A stretch of 49,188 nt of DNA from an uncultured Bacteroidota bacterium (GTDB lineage Bacteria > Bacteroidota > Bacteroidia > Chitinophagales > Chitinophagaceae). How positions within the stretch are numbered: the stretch's first letter is position 1; every line of letters starts with the position of its first letter. Under the pieces are notes generated by a model that ran no database searches, had not been told where the DNA came from, and worked only from the letters and a program-made list of their open reading frames with translations. The DNA lies in NCBI GenBank assembly GCA_902826165.1, contig CADEDV010000003.1:150052-199239 (forward strand), given 5' to 3'. The position numbers and the translations under genes are program-made. Shown here piece by piece: positions 36,580 through 45,350 of this stretch.

Positions 36580-37629
36580 TGAGTGCAGAATTTTTTCAGT
36601 ACTTTGTTCTACGGAATAAGGAACTGTATTTTTAGCAATTGTTCCTTTATCTAACAGGGTAATAGTTTTGCCAATCATTTCCTCCCTGGATGAAACAATG
36701 GTCCAGTTTTCTATGGTTTCATTCATGGGCCTGACAAAACTGATAACATGGGCACCGGCACCAAGTGCTTCGAGGCATACCAGGCCAAATCCTTCATAGG
36801 AGGACGGATGCCAGAATATTTTTGTTTGTTGCATAAGCTGCAATACCTCTTTGTGAGGCAATTCACCCGTTAATATGATTGTTTCTTGCAGGTTGTATTC
36901 TTGAATCAGTAATAATAGCTTTTTTCTTTCAGGTCCTTCACCGCAAATAGCAGCTTTGAGGTTGGGCTTTTTTATTTTTAATACTGCAACCATTTCAACA
37001 AACAGAGCAAATTGTTTTAAAGGGATGAGAGAACCGGCACCAAGGATATCAATGGTTTTCCTGGCTTCTTTTTTTGAGAAAAGGGTAATGTCAATCCCCG
37101 GAGGAATAACAAAGTGAGGCCTGGTACCATGATTTTTTTCAAATTCAGCAGCGATAAAATCAGAGAAGGCTATTAGTTCTGTTGCTTCCGGTTTTAAACG
37201 GCGTACATATCTATTATTTTTTTTGGCATCCTGTCCAGGAATCCAGCAGCGGTGAACCAGTGAGTTTTCAACAGCAAATTGATGACCAATTAAGGCACAT
37301 TCACCACACCAGAAACTTAGTATACCAGCAATTGTATGCTGCTGATGAAGCCGACGCAGTTCTTTTTTAATTTTCCGCCAAAGTAACCACCGGTTAATCC
37401 CTCCCTTGTTTTTTCCTCCGAAACTCTTTACAGTGATCCCCTTCCATGTATATTCTGATTCCAAAAAAGGATATTGAAAACTCAGGATTATAAGATGTAA
37501 ACGGGGGCGATTTTTTTTAATGGTAGTGATCAGGGACTGCTGAAAAGGTATGCAAGTGCTGTCGGATTCATCTTTTGCAAAGCCGGGTGTCAGAATTACT
37601 AGTGTTTCCATTTTACCCTTCACCGGCAA
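36568..37629 (-). CDS. GT4-family glycosyltransferase
   Basis: The 353-residue protein has a GT-B fold with ILGAGSLIPLKQFALFVEMV at the start of the second domain and an E-x7-E pair, Glu279 and Glu287, in EGFGLVCLEALGAG. It is the last gene of the nine-gene minus-strand polysaccharide operon and overlaps the preceding GT2 gene by 17 bp. It should add one sugar to the lipid-linked repeat unit at the cytoplasmic face. Specificity is unknown. Confidence 0.88.
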   Translation of the reverse strand: MPVKGKMETLVILTPGFAKDESDSTCIPFQQSLITTIKKNRPRLHLIILSFQYPFLESEYTWKGITVKSFGGKNKGGINRWLLWRKIKKELRRLHQQHTIAGILSFWCGECALIGHQFAVENSLVHRCWIPGQDAKKNNRYVRRLKPEATELIAFSDFIAAEFEKNHGTRPHFVIPPGIDITLFSKKEARKTIDILGAGSLIPLKQFALFVEMVAVLKIKKPNLKAAICGEGPERKKLLLLIQEYNLQETIILTGELPHKEVLQLMQQTKIFWHPSSYEGFGLVCLEALGAGAHVISFVRPMNETIENWTIVSSREEMIGKTITLLDKGTIAKNTVPYSVEQSTEKILHSLSL

Positions 37630-38437
37630 CAGACTTTTTTTCAGTCAATACAGAATGTGTAAGTAGCGGACTGTTCATACGCTTAACAGCGGACTGCATC
37701 CGGTATAGCTTGCTGTATTTTAGAAATACCTGGTGAGATGTATTCACAGCAATTGAAAAACCATCAGCCCCGTCAAGGAAACCAAGGCGGAGAAAGTAAC
37801 CGTTAATAAAAGCCCAGCAAGGCCTTAGCAGCATTTTAAACCACGAACTACGGTTGCCATTTGCATATAAGGAAGCGGAGGCAATAGAACTTAGCCGGTT
37901 GTTTTGCCACACAAGATCATCCGGGCTGTTAAACGAATAGTGGAGGAGGTCACCTTTCAGTTTTTTGCTACCGAACCCTGGCTGCAACACAATTTTATCA
38001 TGCGGGTTCAACCCAGCCCACTGTGCAATGCGTCGGTCAAACAGCCGGATCTTTTTATCAGGATACCAAAGTCCGTGACGGATGAACCGTCCGCAATAAT
38101 TAGTGCAGCGGTTCATTTCATAAGCCCTGTGCGGAAAAGTTTCCTTCTCTGCCAGGATAGCGTTAACAAGACGGTTATCCAGGGCTTCATCAGCATCAAG
38201 ACTGAGTATATAATTGTTGGAAGCCAGTTGCATGGCAAAATTCTTCTGCCCGATATATCCACGAAATTTTTCCTGGTACACGGTTGCGCCAAAACTATGG
38301 GCAATGGCAACTGTCTGGTCGGTAGAAAAGGAATCCAATACGATGATCTCGTCAGCCACTTTTCTCACCGATTCAATACATCGGCTGATGTTGGCTTCCT
38401 CGTTAAATGTTATTATAACTACTGACAGTGGCTGCAT
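37613..38437 (-). CDS. GT2-family glycosyltransferase (WaaE/KdtX-like)
   Basis: The 274-residue protein begins with VVIITFNEEANISRCIESV and has DSFSTD at 35-40 and DADE at 81-84, the metal and nucleotide-sugar site of GT-A enzymes. The region RGYIGQKNFAMQLASNNYILSLDADE and later GLNPHDKI are like the WaaE/KdtX group, which adds a sugar to lipopolysaccharide inner core. A core or O-unit role is therefore possible, but the substrate cannot be read directly. It lies 6 bp after the O-antigen ligase gene. Confidence 0.87.
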   Translation of the reverse strand: MQPLSVVIITFNEEANISRCIESVRKVADEIIVLDSFSTDQTVAIAHSFGATVYQEKFRGYIGQKNFAMQLASNNYILSLDADEALDNRLVNAILAEKETFPHRAYEMNRCTNYCGRFIRHGLWYPDKKIRLFDRRIAQWAGLNPHDKIVLQPGFGSKKLKGDLLHYSFNSPDDLVWQNNRLSSIASASLYANGNRSSWFKMLLRPCWAFINGYFLRLGFLDGADGFSIAVNTSHQVFLKYSKLYRMQSAVKRMNSPLLTHSVLTEKKSVAGEG

Positions 38438-38443
38438 ATGGTT

Positions 38444-39730
38444 TTATTTCATCAGGGATTCCTGAGCGGTCTTTTTAGTAAATCGTTTAATTCCGGCAAA
38501 AGGTTTACCCGAACGTATAAAAAGAGTAAAGAAGAAAGCATAAAGGAATATGCCTTTATTCACATCCAGTATGTTCTCAGAAAAGGAAACAAAAATTACC
38601 AGTATAAGAAAGCAGGCGAATAGACTATCCTTGTTTTGCAAGGCTGCCCGGATCCCTGCAATAAGTACGACCAGGAATACGAAAAGGCCCAGCATACCTG
38701 TTTTGATAAGAAAACTGAGATATTGATTATGAGCGTTTAGCTCCAGCAGGTACGATTGGTATAGTTTGTTTTCAAAATATTTTTCATTTAATAATCTTTT
38801 TTCAGATCCGTATCCATAGCCCAAGGCGGGGGATTTGCCAACAAGTTGCCAGGCTATTTTCCAGCGGGAGAGCCGGGGTTCAGCTATTTCATTATCCGGG
38901 GGGATGTGGGCCAGGTCTTCCCTGAAGGTTTCAATATATCTTCTTTTTAAGGTGTCAATATGAATAATCGAAAAAATGACGAGGGAAGACACGGTAAGGC
39001 TTACCATGATAATTCTTTTTCTTAAGGCCGGCTGTTTAATAAAAAAGGGAAGTATAACGCAGCAATAAAATAACGCCGATATCAGCACTGCCTTAGAAGC
39101 AAGCTGTACCAGTCCCGCCAATAATATCAACATTATTAGGCCCATCCATAAACGGGCAGATTTTTTTTCTTCGATAAAGTACTGAATAACGACCGACAGT
39201 GACAAAGCGGAATACAGGGAAAGATATGTTGCATGAATACCAACTGGTTCAGAAAAATTGTGATTGATAAATGATATAGACAATATGGAACGTAGCGGCA
39301 TGTCATAGAAAAGAATAACACGAAAGGCATCTGCGTATAAGTATAGAATGGTCAGTGTGCAGCTTACAGCCAGGAACAGGAGTATATTTTTTTTATACCG
39401 GGTGAAATTAATTTCCAGCAGTGAAAAAATAACGGGAAGAAGTAAAATGGCTAATTGCCGCTGAAGATCTTTTATACCCTGGCTCTTATCATCCGACCAG
39501 GCAAGTGCAAGAACACCCAGCAGGAATACGGCAGTCAGTAACCCATTTTGCAGGGTAAAAAGGCTCCTAAGCCTGTTTTTTTTGACATGAATAATACTAT
39601 GGAGTAAAAGACTGATCAGGGCTAATTCACTGTATAAACGATCAAACGGTAGAAATATGACAAAAGCTGCCAGGTGATAATAAGTGATCTTATTTTCCAG
39701 TGTATCGTTTATGATGAAGATTTTTTTCAT
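38444..39730 (-). CDS. O-antigen ligase/polymerase-family membrane protein (Wzy_C, WaaL-like)
   Basis: The 428-residue protein has about 10-12 hydrophobic segments. It has a periplasmic loop (about 270-330) with LGYGYGSEKRLL and ELNAHNQYLSFLIKTG, where the AHNQYL histidine corresponds to the conserved residue of WaaL-type ligases. Such proteins transfer a finished glycan from undecaprenyl pyrophosphate to lipid A-core or another acceptor, or polymerise repeat units. The gene overlaps its upstream neighbour by 4 bp. The other polymerase-like gene at 42865 suggests one polymerises and one ligates; which does which is inferred. Confidence 0.85.
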   Translation of the reverse strand: MKKIFIINDTLENKITYYHLAAFVIFLPFDRLYSELALISLLLHSIIHVKKNRLRSLFTLQNGLLTAVFLLGVLALAWSDDKSQGIKDLQRQLAILLLPVIFSLLEINFTRYKKNILLFLAVSCTLTILYLYADAFRVILFYDMPLRSILSISFINHNFSEPVGIHATYLSLYSALSLSVVIQYFIEEKKSARLWMGLIMLILLAGLVQLASKAVLISALFYCCVILPFFIKQPALRKRIIMVSLTVSSLVIFSIIHIDTLKRRYIETFREDLAHIPPDNEIAEPRLSRWKIAWQLVGKSPALGYGYGSEKRLLNEKYFENKLYQSYLLELNAHNQYLSFLIKTGMLGLFVFLVVLIAGIRAALQNKDSLFACFLILVIFVSFSENILDVNKGIFLYAFFFTLFIRSGKPFAGIKRFTKKTAQESLMK

Positions 39731-40836
39731 GCCTGTTGCTCAGTATAGCATTGGAGTAAAAATGTTTCGTATAGATCGGTTATATGCTCCCAATTATAGA
39801 ACTCTTTTATCTTGTTCTTCTGGGCATTCATCCGTTGCGCTTTTATTTCAGCAGGGGTTTCGGTAAGTATGATGCGGGATACATCTCCGGGAGTTGAGAA
39901 ATAGCTGGCTTCATCACCGAGTACAGCTTCATTGAACCCGTTCTTATGAGCCGCTATTACACAGCCGGCCGCCATAGCTTCTAACAGTGATGGGTTCGTT
40001 CCCCCGACGCTGTGCCCGTGAAAGTATAGTTTGCAAAAAGCCCGCAGGTTATCCAGTTTGTGCTGATCGAATATGGCTCCTGCAAAATGAATAGTACTGC
40101 TTGTAATGTATTTCTGCACCAGTTGTTGCCCATAATTATTCCTCGTATTCCCTATAACAAGAAATTTATCTCCTAAGCCACTGGCAATATAGCCATCCAG
40201 GATCATTTCGATATTGTTTTCAGGCTCCATACGGGCAATGAGTAGATAATATTCGCCTTGCAGGGCATTGAATTCTTTTAAAGGATCTGCTGATAAAGCG
40301 GAGCTGAAGTTTGCCCCATAGGGAATGAACTGTGAGTTGATACCATATTTTTCATCCAGGTACTTTTTAATCGCTACAGAATCTGCAATATGATACCGGC
40401 TAAAACGGACAGCCAGTTTTTCAGCGTATTCCAGAAAATAACGAACAGGCCGGGAATATTTGCTCCGTTTCCATTCCAACCCATCCATATTGGATATGAC
40501 TATAGATTGTTTGGGAAACATCCGGCCCCAGACAGAACTGCTGGTATAACCCATGAATAAAAGAATATCATACGCTTGCTTTCTCGCATGGCGGATACAG
40601 TTGAGGTCATAAAGGAATTGCCCTGCCGTGCCTATTCTTTCTTCCGGATCATAGCAATGAATTATTTCGACATCTTTCCATTTTTTTTCTTTATAGGGAT
40701 GTGAGTGTGAATTGTAGACAGTGACTGTATGGCCTTTTTTTGTTAATCCGTCTGCTAAAAAAGTAACGGCCTGTTCATAACCACCATAATGATTAGGAAT
40801 ACCTCTTGTTCCGGCTATGGCGATCTTTAGTTTCAT
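39727..40836 (-). CDS. GT4 glycosyltransferase with DUF1972 N-terminal domain (rhamnosyltransferase-like)
   Basis: The 369-residue protein starts KIAIAGTRGIPNHYGGYEQ (residues 4-22), the signature of the DUF1972 family found in rhamnosyltransferases such as those of streptococcal capsules. The C-terminal domain has HGHSVGGTNPSLLEAMAAG. Here the first glutamate of the usual E-x7-E is a glycine, which is normal for this group. It overlaps both neighbours by 4 bp (ATGA). Transfer of rhamnose or a similar deoxysugar is plausible, but no dTDP-rhamnose genes are in the window. Confidence 0.88.
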   Translation of the reverse strand: MKLKIAIAGTRGIPNHYGGYEQAVTFLADGLTKKGHTVTVYNSHSHPYKEKKWKDVEIIHCYDPEERIGTAGQFLYDLNCIRHARKQAYDILLFMGYTSSSVWGRMFPKQSIVISNMDGLEWKRSKYSRPVRYFLEYAEKLAVRFSRYHIADSVAIKKYLDEKYGINSQFIPYGANFSSALSADPLKEFNALQGEYYLLIARMEPENNIEMILDGYIASGLGDKFLVIGNTRNNYGQQLVQKYITSSTIHFAGAIFDQHKLDNLRAFCKLYFHGHSVGGTNPSLLEAMAAGCVIAAHKNGFNEAVLGDEASYFSTPGDVSRIILTETPAEIKAQRMNAQKNKIKEFYNWEHITDLYETFLLQCYTEQQA

Positions 40837-41915
40837 TTCGTAGTTAAAATGGATTTGTAAACTTCTATTGTTTGTGCTGCTGTTTTTTGCCAGGTATAGG
40901 AGCTCCTGATCTTTTCCGACAATAATGAAGTTGTTTCTTTTTTGGCTGCTTTATCAACGGCGGCATAGATGGAAGAAAGTGATGCAGGATCGCAGTAAAA
41001 AGCATCTTCTGCAAAATAGGAGGATGTAAAGCCTTTCATTGTAGAAACGATATTACATTTCATAGCTGCCGCCTCAAGTGAAGCGAGGCCACAGTTCTCA
41101 TACCAGCTTGGGAGCACATGCACTTTTGCTTTTTGGTAATACTGTAGTAATTCTTTTTGCGGAAGATGATCAATGAAACTAATATTACCGGCTGCGATCT
41201 TTTTACAAGCCTGGTAATAACTTGATTGATTGGGAGCTGCGGCACCGATCAATAAAAGTCTGTAGGCCGAATTGTTCAGAGCCTTTATGAGGGTAAGCTG
41301 GTTTTTGATCCCCTCAATCCTGGCCACACAGATAACGAGGTCGTCTTCTTTTGAAATAGTTTCGTTTGTTTTAAAACGTAACGAGTCAACTCCCAAAGGA
41401 ACATTTTTTTGCAGTTGTACCGACCCAAATTTCTTTTTTATCAGCTGGTATTCTTCTTCACTACCGGTTAATAATGCAGAACAGTTTTTCAAAATTGCTG
41501 CAATGGATTTTTGCTGCCCCTTTCTTAAATAGGAGATTTCCGGAAAAATATCTTTACCTGCTAACCCTCTTGCAATTGTTTTCAGGTATTCATTATTATA
41601 CCCGGGAAAAAATTTGAAAAAAGATGCTGTCCAGCCTTTACGATGAAATTTATCATACTCAGTATAATCGATCCAGATCGGAGATAATACATATGGTGTA
41701 GAAGATCTTTCTATATGCCTGAGTATATCTGCAGGCCGTGTTATATTAAAGAAATGCAGCAGATCATATTGGGTATAATCCGGCTTTTTGTCAGCCAGGA
41801 TGATCTCTGATCGAATACCTGATTCATTAAGATACTTGTTTGTTTCTAATAACTGAATAGTATCACCTCCACGGGCGGTAAATAATGTTGATCGGGTAAT
41901 CAGCGCAACTCTCAT
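40833..41915 (-). CDS. GT4-family glycosyltransferase
   Basis: The 360-residue protein has a GT-B fold: an N-terminal TARGGDTIQLLETNKYL segment, VICVARIEGIKNQLTLIKAL at the domain junction and an E-x7-E motif in ENCGLASLEAAAMKC. It sits 3 bp after the GT2 gene and overlaps the DUF1972 gene by 4 bp. It adds a sugar within the repeat unit made by this operon; the specificity is unknown. Confidence 0.88.
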   Translation of the reverse strand: MRVALITRSTLFTARGGDTIQLLETNKYLNESGIRSEIILADKKPDYTQYDLLHFFNITRPADILRHIERSSTPYVLSPIWIDYTEYDKFHRKGWTASFFKFFPGYNNEYLKTIARGLAGKDIFPEISYLRKGQQKSIAAILKNCSALLTGSEEEYQLIKKKFGSVQLQKNVPLGVDSLRFKTNETISKEDDLVICVARIEGIKNQLTLIKALNNSAYRLLLIGAAAPNQSSYYQACKKIAAGNISFIDHLPQKELLQYYQKAKVHVLPSWYENCGLASLEAAAMKCNIVSTMKGFTSSYFAEDAFYCDPASLSSIYAAVDKAAKKETTSLLSEKIRSSYTWQKTAAQTIEVYKSILTTK

Positions 41916-41918
41916 AAG

Positions 41919-42875
41919 TCAGGATTGTATTTTTGATTTTCGATACAACCATTGAATAAAGGGCTCGGGAAAAAAACTCAGCAGGTACAACGCATAATTT
42001 TCCCATTTGGCAGGGTGCAGTTTGATAGCCCTGGAAAATTGGCGTCTTGCTCTTGCCGGCTGATGGTTATTGACCAGGAATTTTTTCCCGCACAAAGCAT
42101 GGTAGGCTCCTTCTTTAATACCTTTTGTTTGCTGAGTTTGAACAAGAAGCTTTAGTTTTTCTCCGTCTTCGGCGGAAGCATATCCCTGCCCGAGGATTTT
42201 TCTTTTTAACGAGTTGAACTCTTTGCTGCACCATTTTTCATCAATGGTGGCAGAAGAGGGATTGAACCGGACTTTGATCAGTTGTTCCTCCAGGTTGCGG
42301 AACTTTCCCTGGCTGGCTAATTGTAGCCATAAAACATGATCTTCAAAATTGTGTGCAAAAGTACAATAACCACCTGCTCTCAGTACCGCTTCTTTACGGT
42401 ACATGACAGCCGAGTGAATGAAGGGGCAAGTGTGTTTTAGCAGCACCGCCAGTTCTTCGTGACTATAAGCCGGGCATTTAAAATCAAAAAGATATTCCCC
42501 ATTTTCCGAGATATATTCGGCCTCACCACCACAGATAACATAACCGGGATTATTTTCAAGAAAGTCATATTGTTTTCTCAGGCGACCCGGCAAACAAATA
42601 TCATCTGCATCGAAACGGGCAATATAGTTTGTACTGGCTTCCTGTAAACCCCTGTTAAGGGCTGCCGAAATCCCGCTATGCTCCTGCCGGATAATACGAA
42701 TGCGGGTATCTTTAAATCCCCGGATGATATTAGCTGTTCCGTCTGTTGAACCATCATCAATGATCAGCAATTCAAACGCATCAAAATCCTGCGCTAAAAC
42801 CGAACTGATGGCTTCTCCAATATAGGTAGCCGTATTGTAGGCTGGCATCAATATGGTAATTTTATTACTGTTCAT
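41919..42875 (-). CDS. GT2-family glycosyltransferase
   Basis: I placed the start at the ATG at 42875; a GTG one codon upstream is also possible. The 318-residue protein has ITILMPAYNTATYIGEAISSVL at the N-terminus, DDGSTD at 40-45 and DADD at 89-92, all standard for GT-A inverting transferases. VICGGEAEYI and the later NFEDHVLWLQLA are also typical. The C-terminal ~70 residues are basic with a hydrophobic patch, perhaps for membrane contact. It overlaps the polymerase-like gene by 11 bp. The donor sugar is unknown. Confidence 0.9.
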   Translation of the reverse strand: MNSNKITILMPAYNTATYIGEAISSVLAQDFDAFELLIIDDGSTDGTANIIRGFKDTRIRIIRQEHSGISAALNRGLQEASTNYIARFDADDICLPGRLRKQYDFLENNPGYVICGGEAEYISENGEYLFDFKCPAYSHEELAVLLKHTCPFIHSAVMYRKEAVLRAGGYCTFAHNFEDHVLWLQLASQGKFRNLEEQLIKVRFNPSSATIDEKWCSKEFNSLKRKILGQGYASAEDGEKLKLLVQTQQTKGIKEGAYHALCGKKFLVNNHQPARARRQFSRAIKLHPAKWENYALYLLSFFPEPFIQWLYRKSKIQS

Positions 42876-44472
42876 CACTTATAGCTTCATTAAGCTCTTT
42901 TTTGTGCATCAGCATTAATAGTTCAAAGAGTATCATCACGGATAATTGCTCAAACCAATAACCAACCAGCAGGCAACCACTGATAAAGAATAACAGGGGG
43001 AGACCTGTTTTTTTTTGGACACCTATCTTGAAAAAGAACAGGAAATAGAAAAGAATAAATGACAAGATTCCGGCTATACCATATTCTGAGACTAACTGGT
43101 CAGCAACAGAATCAGGACTGTTGATAAGGGAATGCTTTTCGGCGTCACCGCTAAAATAACTCAGATGCAGCGCCAGGTGGTTAGAAAGAAAAGCCGGATT
43201 TGTATAGGCATATTGCTTTGGGTAGCCGCCCGCAATTTGCAGACCTGTGGCCCGGAAGGCAAGACGGGAGGAAAAATTCCCGATGCCTGTTCCCGTTAAG
43301 AGTTTCGCAGGATACTTTTTAAAATAGGCTATTGTTTGTTCTAAAGCAATCAATTTTCCCGGTTTTGATCTTGTCCCCAGTTTAATAGTATCGGGTAGTT
43401 TACTGCTGATGTTTTTTTCAGCAAAGGCAAGCAGTTGTTTTTGGAGTTGGGTCGTATCTTTTCTTCGTTGATAGGACTCGCTGTGTATATTGGCTTTAGG
43501 TAGTGAAGGTTTAGAAACAGCAGTTATGCTGACCATTTCCAGGGCTACCTTAGTTTCTGTTTTTGCGGCTACGGCATTTTTAATAGCCACCAGGCTATCA
43601 AGATATTTTTTGGCGATCTCTTTTTTCGGATCAATCGTATCTTTTCCCTGCATACCAGTAGCAGATTGGTTTTTGCTTCCAAATAATTTATTGCTGGCAT
43701 ATTGATTATTCTGTGGAGAAATACGAATCAGAAACAGAACAGCAAAAAACAGGCAAATGACAATGATGCTTTTTTGATTGCGGGTACTCTGGAATATAAA
43801 AAGGAACAATAGTGTTGTTCCAAAGAGCAGGTTAATAAAATTACTCGCAGTCAGCAGCATGGCAATCATACTGACGAGCACCAGCAGCATTTTTTGACGA
43901 CCCAAAAACCAGATAACAGCCAGCGAATGAATAATGGCATTGGTTGTGGAAACATCAAAACTGACACCCGTCAGCTTGTCGCCGGTACTGATAAAATATT
44001 TCTGATACATTCCCTGGTAGGTATAAGGATTGATATCTCCTGCATCCCACATGATGGAAATAAGCTGCCCCAGGGTGATGACAATATTGATAATGAAAAA
44101 TACTGTTACAGTATAATTCAGTTTTTCAATAGTGGTTGTCCGGACAAACTGACTACTGATGAGTGATGCGCCGGTGCAAAGCAGCCAGAAACCGGTTCCA
44201 GCGAGGAAAACAACCAGGTAATTAAGGGAAATGGTACTCGATGAGAACAGGAGATTAGCTATTGAAATAAGGATCAATGAAGCATAAAACCAAATAAAGG
44301 ACTGTTTCCAGTATTCCTTTCTCAGCAGTTCTTTTCTTTTCAGGAAAAGGAATAGAAGGATGCAGGTAGCTTTAATGATCAGCTTTACATTCAGTACCAG
44401 CACAAGGAATAGCAGTAGCGGCCAGTTAACTTTATTCGCCCATTGTTTGATATCATTTCTGTTAAGCCTCAC
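42865..44472 (-). CDS. O-antigen polymerase-like membrane protein with a large extracytoplasmic loop
   Basis: The 535-residue protein has a first membrane block of about eight to nine segments (about 15-250), a long hydrophilic region at about 251-465, and two more membrane segments at about 466-515. The loop has LLTGTGIGNFSSRLAF and SNHLALHLSYF, recalling Wzy/ligase proteins that place catalytic residues in a periplasmic loop. The loop, about 215 residues, is large for the family and has a low-complexity KKEIAKKYL...KTETKVALEM stretch. A Wzy polymerase role for the operon's repeat unit is likely but not proven. It overlaps its upstream neighbour by 4 bp. Confidence 0.72.
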   Translation of the reverse strand: MRLNRNDIKQWANKVNWPLLLFLVLVLNVKLIIKATCILLFLFLKRKELLRKEYWKQSFIWFYASLILISIANLLFSSSTISLNYLVVFLAGTGFWLLCTGASLISSQFVRTTTIEKLNYTVTVFFIINIVITLGQLISIMWDAGDINPYTYQGMYQKYFISTGDKLTGVSFDVSTTNAIIHSLAVIWFLGRQKMLLVLVSMIAMLLTASNFINLLFGTTLLFLFIFQSTRNQKSIIVICLFFAVLFLIRISPQNNQYASNKLFGSKNQSATGMQGKDTIDPKKEIAKKYLDSLVAIKNAVAAKTETKVALEMVSITAVSKPSLPKANIHSESYQRRKDTTQLQKQLLAFAEKNISSKLPDTIKLGTRSKPGKLIALEQTIAYFKKYPAKLLTGTGIGNFSSRLAFRATGLQIAGGYPKQYAYTNPAFLSNHLALHLSYFSGDAEKHSLINSPDSVADQLVSEYGIAGILSFILFYFLFFFKIGVQKKTGLPLLFFISGCLLVGYWFEQLSVMILFELLMLMHKKELNEAISDEQ

Positions 44473-45350
44473 GCAACAGGTTCTTTAATTCTTTTTACAC
44501 CGTAATCAAAAATCATTGTCCCGTCATCTGTATTTACTTCCCTGTATAAATTGAAACCGAATTTTTGGATGAACTGTGTTTTAAATTCAAAAGCCCTTTC
44601 CCGGAATGCCAGGTAGTTTTTATCCGATACGGGATAATGTTTTACAACGAATCCTGGCAGGAAGGCGGTTCTCAACCCATTCAGTTTTGCCCGTAGGAAA
44701 AAGTCTTCATGTTCTCCCACTTTCAGTTCCGCATCCCAGCCCCCGATTTTTTGGATACTGGCTGTGCGACCAAGAAAAAAATTATTTACCAGGTCGCAGG
44801 AACAGAACAAGGAATCCTCGGGTTGTTTATTGCTTATTGTAAGAGTGCAGTCTTTGTTTTCAATGATGAAATTTCCAATATGGGCAGATTCAAGCGGAAT
44901 TTGATTGAAGTAGCGCCATGCAAGGGCCGGTGTCAGTAATATGCGGGCCAGCCTTTTTACAGTATTAGCTGAAAGAAGATTATTAAATGTTCCTCCCCCG
45001 ATATCGAGTTGCTGTTCTTCCATTGTTTTTAATGCAGCAGCCAGGTTTGTTTTGTTATGCCAGGCAAAATCATCATCAAAAAGCAGGAAGAAGGGAGTTC
45101 TTGTTTTTTCCAGCAGCACATTTCTGCCGGCTGATAATCCCGAATCAAAAGGAAGTGTATAGTAATGTATATCCAGTCCAGGGAAACGGCCGAGAATTTC
45201 TTTTTTGTACGGACACCTGCTGTCGTCTGCAATCAATATGGATAACCTGCACCCGGCTTTTTCCAAAGAACGAAGCAGCCGGATCAAAGATCCTTTGCGT
45301 TCAAAGGTTTTGATCAGTATGCAAATATTATCATTTCCTGTGCTAAGCAT
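44469..45350 (-). CDS. GT-A glycosyltransferase resembling GT12 beta-1,4-GalNAc transferases
   Basis: The 293-residue protein has KTF at 14-16, ADDS at 41-44, LSAGRN at 72-77, DDDF at 92-95, NNFFLGRT at 189-196 and EHEDFFLR at 213-220. These blocks and their order recall animal GM2/GD2 synthase (B4GALNT1, family GT12), where KTF, IADDS, AGRN, DDDF, NFFLART and a HLEFF-type motif occur in the same order; this comparison is from memory, not an alignment. Ordinary GT2 enzymes share only the DD and DxD-like parts. Transfer of GalNAc or a similar sugar is therefore a reasonable guess. It overlaps the flippase gene by 8 bp and the polymerase-like gene by 4 bp. Confidence 0.8.
   Translation of the reverse strand: MLSTGNDNICILIKTFERKGSLIRLLRSLEKAGCRLSILIADDSRCPYKKEILGRFPGLDIHYYTLPFDSGLSAGRNVLLEKTRTPFFLLFDDDFAWHNKTNLAAALKTMEEQQLDIGGGTFNNLLSANTVKRLARILLTPALAWRYFNQIPLESAHIGNFIIENKDCTLTISNKQPEDSLFCSCDLVNNFFLGRTASIQKIGGWDAELKVGEHEDFFLRAKLNGLRTAFLPGFVVKHYPVSDKNYLAFRERAFEFKTQFIQKFGFNLYREVNTDDGTMIFDYGVKRIKEPVA

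Noticed and set aside
37904-38425. 173-codon plus-strand open frame
   Set aside because: It is antisense to the WaaE-like glycosyltransferase and has no recognisable features.
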